DNA of 9,111 nt from the NCBI GenBank assembly GCA_005889395.1, contig VBFX01000028.1, positions 1-9,111 on the forward strand. The letters run 5' to 3'. Positions 6,220-9,111 of this stretch are shown in pieces (positions within the stretch are counted from its first letter, which is position 1; each line of letters begins with the position of its first letter). A program made the translations under genes and the position numbers. This DNA is from Chloroflexota bacterium. GTDB lineage: Bacteria; Chloroflexota; Dormibacteria; CF-121. Below the pieces are notes generated by a model. It ran no database searches. It was not told the origin of the DNA and worked only from the letters and a program-made list of their open reading frames with translations.

Positions 6220-7122
6220 GTGGATTTCTTCATCCAACTCTTCACCGATCCGGTCGGCTTCTACAACCAGCACGAGTTGCTGATCGCGCAGATCGGGATC
6301 AACGCCATCCTGGCGATCTCGATCTTCGTGACGTTCTACTCCGGACAGCTCACCCTTGCCAACGCCGGCTTCATGGCGATCGGCGCCTACACCACCGTCA
6401 TCATGAGCCTCTACCTGCCGACCCCCCTGCCAGTGGACATGCTCGTTGGCGCGCTGCTGGCTGCGGCGATTGGCTTCCTCGTCGGCCTGCCGGTGCTGCG
6501 ACTCCGAGGCGTCTTCCTCGCGATCGCCACCATTGGCTTCGTCGAGGCATTGCGACTGGGCGTAATCCTCAACGTGCCCATCACGGGCGAAGGCCAGGGC
6601 TTGAAGAACCCGAGTGCCGATCCACTGGGCGGTATCCTCCCGATCCTGATCTCGGTGCCGATCCTGACCTACCTGGTGTGGCGGCTGACACACACCCGGC
6701 TCGGCCAGGCCTGGGCCGCGATCCGCGAGGACGAGCTGGCGGCTTCGAGCAACGGCATCAACGTGCCCGCCTACAAGATGGTCGCCTTCGTCATCAGCGC
6801 CCTCGTCGCCGGCTACGCCGGGGCGCTCGAGACCCATATCAATTTCTTTGTCGACCCCACTGAGTACAGCGTCACGCGCACCATCCAGATCCTCACCTTC
6901 GCCGTGGTGGGCGGGACCACGAACGTGATCGGCCCGATTGTTGGCGCGGTCTTCCTCACCGCGCTGCCAGAGATCGTGCGCCAGTTTGCGGCCTATCGTG
7001 ACGTGGTCAACGGAATCATTCTCATCCTCGTCATCACACTAACGTCAAGCGATCGTTTGGCGGTGTGCACGCCGTCGATGACGTGTCCCTGGAAATCGAG
7101 GAAGGCACCATCTTCGGCTTGA
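6220..7122 (+). CDS. livM: ABC transporter permease, LivM family, with an aberrant C-terminal tail
   Basis: Residues 1-273 are a LivM-type permease. Seen: IFVTFYSGQLTLANAGFMAIGAY (35-57), the family's GQ-x-S/T-L-x-N/H-x-G-F-x-x-IGAY signature; RLRGVFLAIATIGFVE (94-109); AWAAIREDELAASSNGIN (164-181), the cytoplasmic coupling helix; and AVVGGTTNVIGPIVGAVFL (228-246). GTG 6220 is the start, 18 bases after livH, with AGG six bases upstream. The tail is wrong. After GIILILVIT (265-273), LivM proteins normally continue with a hydrophobic end and a P-x-G-L motif. Here the last 27 residues (LTSSDRLAVCTPSMTC and onward) are an out-of-frame reading of livG coding sequence. The gene has therefore lost its natural 3' end at about 7038. 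All earlier helices seem intact, so partial function is possible. Confidence 0.85.
   Translation: MDFFIQLFTDPVGFYNQHELLIAQIGINAILAISIFVTFYSGQLTLANAGFMAIGAYTTVIMSLYLPTPLPVDMLVGALLAAAIGFLVGLPVLRLRGVFLAIATIGFVEALRLGVILNVPITGEGQGLKNPSADPLGGILPILISVPILTYLVWRLTHTRLGQAWAAIREDELAASSNGINVPAYKMVAFVISALVAGYAGALETHINFFVDPTEYSVTRTIQILTFAVVGGTTNVIGPIVGAVFLTALPEIVRQFAAYRDVVNGIILILVITLTSSDRLAVCTPSMTCPWKSRKAPSSA
7031..7064 (+). other. Out-of-frame livM/livG junction, both gene ends missing
   Basis: LivM homology in frame 1 stops at about 7038. LivG homology in frame 3 begins at about 7041 with NVKRSFGGVHAVDDVSLE, whose first ten residues lie upstream of any start codon. Frame 3 has a TGA at 6999-7001 and no ATG, GTG or TTG between it and GTG 7065. 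The normal LivM ending, any intergenic spacer and the LivG initiator segment are all absent, which fits a deletion joining the two genes. Confidence 0.7.
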
Positions 7123-8612
7123 TCGGGCCGAACGGCGCCGGCAAGACGACGCTGGTGAACCTCGTCACCGGCTACATCCGCCCCCAGTCGGGCAGCATCC
7201 AACTTCAATCCTCTCCCCCGCTTGCGGGGGAGGGCAGCTTTAGGGCTGTCGAGCTCGCCCGCCGTCCCCCACACGCCGTCGCCGGCCTCGGCGTCGCACG
7301 CACCTTTCAGACGCTTCGCCTCTACCGCAACCTGACGGCGATCGAGAACGTGCTCGCCGGCATGCACCTTCGGCGGCGCGACGACACCCTGCAGCAGCTG
7401 ATTCCGGTTCCCACGTTTCTCAAGGAGGACCGCCGACGGCTGCAGCAGGCACGTGAGCTGCTTGAGCGAGTCGGACTGCCACCCGAAAGGTTCGGCGAAC
7501 GGCGGGCCGCCACGCTCTCGTACGGGGACCAGCGACGGCTCGAGGTCGCGCGGGCGCTCGCGCTCAATCCCCATCTGCTGATCCTCGATGAGCCCGCCGC
7601 AGGAATGAACCCGGCCGAGAAGGACCGGGTCCGGGCGCTGATCCAGCAACTCAACCAGGACGGGCTGACCGTGCTGCTCATCGACCACGACATGCGGTTG
7701 GTGATGGGCGTCTGCCGCCACATCGCCGTTCTCAACTTCGGCCGAAAGATCGCCGATGGCCCGCCGGCGACGGTCTCGCAGGACCCCGCGGTGATCACGG
7801 CGTATCTCGGAACTCAGGCACAGAAGACCGCGGCTCACGTTCCCGGATCGGAGGAGATGGACGTCGCGACCACCTCGACGCCGGCCTCCATCGAGCCGGC
7901 CTCTCCCCTGCTCGAGGTGCGCGACCTCCAGGTTTCGTACGGCGCGATCCAGGCGGTGCGCGGCGTCTCGTTCGGCGTCGCCAAAGGGGAGATCGTCGCC
8001 CTGATTGGCGCCAACGGGGCCGGCAAGTCGACCATCCTCAATTCCCTGTCGGGCGTGCTGCGCCCGCATTCGGGCGGCGCGCGATTCGGCGACCTTGACC
8101 TCACGACCGCGCCTCCCGACCGGATCGTTAGCCAGGGCCTGGTCCAAGTACCGGAGGGCCGCGAGATCCTGGCTCGCCTGACCGTCCGCGAGAACCTCGA
8201 GCTCGGCGCCTGGGCACGGCGCAACGGCCGCACCGCGCATCGCGACATCGACGGATTGATGAAGCAGTTTCCGATTCTCGGCCAGCGGCGGGACCTTCCG
8301 GCCGGACAGCTCTCGGGTGGCGAGCAGCAGATCCTCGCGATCGCCCGTGGCCTCCTGGCGCAGCCGAAGCTCCTTCTCCTCGATGAGCCGTCCCTGGGCC
8401 TTGCACCGCAAATGGTGGACACCGTCTTCGACGTCATCAAGAAGATTCACAATGATGGGGTCACGATCCTGCTGGTCGAGCAGAACGCGCTGCGCGCGCT
8501 CGAGATCGCGGACCGCGCCTACGTCGTCGAGACGGGACGCATCCTGCTCAGCGGCACAGGGGCCGCCCTACGGCGAAACCCAGAGGTCCAGAAAGCCTAC
8601 CTCGGCGGGTAA
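7065..8612 (+). CDS. livG-livF: Fused LivG-LivF dual ABC ATPase (LivG N-terminus lost)
   Basis: This 515-residue frame contains both ATPase subunits of the HAAT importer. First domain, LivG type: Walker A GPNGAGKTT (21-29), ARTFQ Q-loop region (78-82), signature LSYGDQRRLE (151-160), Walker B LLILDEP (171-177) and switch His208 in LIDHDM. Second domain, LivF type (about 282-515): VSYGAIQAVRGVSF-like start (SYGAIQAV, 291-298), Walker A GANGAGKST (315-323), QVPEGREI (361-368), signature LSGGEQQ (416-422), Walker B LLLLDEP (436-442), and VEQN in place of the H-loop His, which is normal for LivF. A 30-residue Ser/Thr/Pro/Ala-rich linker joins them. GTG 7065 is the only available start but removes the first beta strand; the upstream open frame still encodes NVKRSFGGVH. 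An extra stretch near 49-61 comes from a palindromic repeat. Normally LivG and LivF are separate proteins of about 250 and 235 residues. Confidence 0.88.
   Translation: MHAVDDVSLEIEEGTIFGLIGPNGAGKTTLVNLVTGYIRPQSGSIQLQSSPPLAGEGSFRAVELARRPPHAVAGLGVARTFQTLRLYRNLTAIENVLAGMHLRRRDDTLQQLIPVPTFLKEDRRRLQQARELLERVGLPPERFGERRAATLSYGDQRRLEVARALALNPHLLILDEPAAGMNPAEKDRVRALIQQLNQDGLTVLLIDHDMRLVMGVCRHIAVLNFGRKIADGPPATVSQDPAVITAYLGTQAQKTAAHVPGSEEMDVATTSTPASIEPASPLLEVRDLQVSYGAIQAVRGVSFGVAKGEIVALIGANGAGKSTILNSLSGVLRPHSGGARFGDLDLTTAPPDRIVSQGLVQVPEGREILARLTVRENLELGAWARRNGRTAHRDIDGLMKQFPILGQRRDLPAGQLSGGEQQILAIARGLLAQPKLLLLDEPSLGLAPQMVDTVFDVIKKIHNDGVTILLVEQNALRALEIADRAYVVETGRILLSGTGAALRRNPEVQKAYLGG
7207..7242 (+). 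repeat. Palindromic GC-rich repeat inserted in frame inside the LivG domain
   Basis: CTCCCCCGC (7213-7221) and GCGGGGGAG (7224-7232) are perfect inverted arms around a TT loop, and one wobble pair plus one C-G pair extend the stem to 7211-7234. The encoded peptide SSPPLAGEGS is the typical translation of a dispersed palindromic repeat type found in many GC-rich genomes. LivG relatives have about 18 residues between SGSI and GIARTFQ; here there are about 30. The extra dozen residues match an insertion of about 36 bases. The exact borders are approximate. Confidence 0.65.
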
Positions 8613-8637
8613 CCTTGGCTTACGAGCGCGCACCATT

Positions 8638-8646
8638 GGGAGGAAG
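8638..8646 (+). promoter_or_regulatory. Strong Shine-Dalgarno that fixes the DksA-like start
   Basis: GGGAGGAAG lies with its GGAGG core seven bases before ATG 8651. It supports that ATG over the in-frame TTG at 8615, which lies upstream of this site. Confidence 0.7.
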
Positions 8647-8650
8647 TGAC

Positions 8651-9004
8651 ATGTTGAATTCACAGGACCTTCGCCGCTTCCAGGAACGACTCAAGGCGGA
8701 GCACGACACCATTGAGTCGCGTATCGCAACTAACAAACGGGGCATTCAAGAAACGGTGCGCAACGAGTCCGGTGTGGGGGATTTTGAGGATGAAGCAAGC
8801 CTCATCTCGGAGCGAGAAGCAGAGATTGACGAAAACGACCGGGATCAGAAAGAACTCGCCCAAGTAAAGAGAGCGCTCGAGCGCATCGAACACGGAACCT
8901 ACGGACTCAGCGAAGTCTCAGGCAAGCCCATCCCAATCGAACGCTTGGAGGCCGTCCCGTACGCAACAACCCTCGTCGATGAGCGCCCGCAGGAAACTGA
9001 GTAG
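8651..9004 (+). CDS. DksA/TraR-family coiled-coil protein lacking the zinc-finger cysteines
   Basis: This 117-residue protein has a long, charged N-terminal coiled-coil (about 3-80) and a short C-terminal globular part that matches DksA/TraR: ALERIEHGTYG (75-85) and SGKPIPIERLEAVPYA (90-105). DksA proteins enter the RNA polymerase secondary channel and modulate initiation; an acidic DxxDxA motif sits at the coiled-coil tip. Here D44-FE-D47-E-A49 fits that motif. All four zinc-ligand positions are replaced: Ser87 and Ser90 in GLSEVSG, and Leu108 and Glu111 in TTLVDE. The fold is therefore probably zinc-free, as in other cysteine-less members of the family. ATG 8651 is preferred to TTG 8615 because of the strong Shine-Dalgarno. 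Codon use includes more GAA, AAA and CAA than the liv genes, so the gene may have a different history. It is 38 bases past livG-livF and may have its own promoter, though none was identified. Confidence 0.88.
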   Translation: MLNSQDLRRFQERLKAEHDTIESRIATNKRGIQETVRNESGVGDFEDEASLISEREAEIDENDRDQKELAQVKRALERIEHGTYGLSEVSGKPIPIERLEAVPYATTLVDERPQETE

Positions 9005-9111
9005 CCCGCACCAACGGACGAAGGACGATCCGGCCGAGCCATGGAGCGAACGCGGATGCCTCCCGCAAACTTTCCCGTCGCTGCCAGGCGTTTGGCGAGT
9101 TATTCGTAGGC
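9005..9111. other. Window-end region with no recognisable gene
   Basis: These 107 bases hold no supported coding frame on either strand; the longest plus-strand frame from an ATG is 18 codons (from 9041). No hairpin with a T-run is seen, so no terminator for the DksA-like gene is assigned. Confidence 0.5.

Noticed and set aside
5272..6837. Long open frame of 521 codons on the minus strand across livH and livM
   Set aside because: It is antisense to two clear permease genes. Its translation is extremely rich in Asp/Glu/His/Arg/Gln with no hydrophobic core, typical of an artefact of GC-rich codon use.
7850..7859. GGAGGAG followed by ATG as a separate livF start
   Set aside because: The core is only two bases from the ATG, too close for good initiation, and the frame reads through from LivG without a stop. 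Kept only as a possible relic.
6993..8450. Long open frame of 485 codons on the minus strand across livG-livF
   Set aside because: It is antisense to two ABC ATPase domains with all catalytic motifs; its translation shows no domain and is compositionally skewed.
8615..8650. TTG 8615 as the start of the DksA-like gene
   Set aside because: The strong Shine-Dalgarno at 8638-8646 lies inside the extension it would add and is ideally placed for ATG 8651; the added residues do not look like the family.
9005..9111. Possible attachment site, tRNA end or partial gene at the window edge
   Set aside because: No cloverleaf arms, no repeat partner elsewhere in the window and no credible reading frame.

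Overview
This is a GC-rich bacterial window with frequent GTG and TTG starts. The style suggests the Actinomycetota/Chloroflexota/Dormibacterota side of the tree: a mycothiol-enzyme-like fold, a Liv-type ABC system with a Gram-positive-style lipoprotein, and a cysteine-less DksA-like protein. That placement is an inference from gene style, not from a marker gene.

Layout. (1) 1-952, plus strand: the basic C-terminal tail of an unrecognised protein, a DinB/maleylpyruvate-isomerase-fold protein whose conserved N-terminus starts upstream of any normal start codon, and a 54-residue zinc-ribbon protein. (2) 908-3999, minus strand: a compact four-gene operon. Read 5' to 3' it encodes a four-helix membrane protein, a DoxX-like membrane protein, a fusion of a BtaA-like (DUF3419) aminocarboxypropyl-transferase domain to a DUF2071 domain, and a methyltransferase with N-terminal membrane helices. 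This is the least ordinary part of the window and reads as a candidate membrane-lipid head-group (betaine-lipid-like) pathway. (3) 4000-4073: a 74-bp divergent intergenic region that must hold the starts of both operons. (4) 4074-8612, plus strand: a branched-chain amino acid-type (HAAT) ABC importer in the order binding lipoprotein, LivH, LivM, and LivG fused to LivF. (5) 8651-9004: a DksA/TraR-family coiled-coil protein in which all four zinc-ligand positions are replaced. (6) 9005-9111: nothing recognisable.

The Liv operon is a complete importer in content but carries two lesions or innovations. The livM tail and the livG head are both missing at an out-of-frame junction near 7038-7041. 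A short perfect GC-rich palindrome is inserted in frame inside the first ATPase domain, adding about a dozen residues. Whether this importer still works depends on the junction being real or an assembly/sequence error.

No tRNA, rRNA, CRISPR array, insertion sequence or convincing rho-independent terminator was seen.
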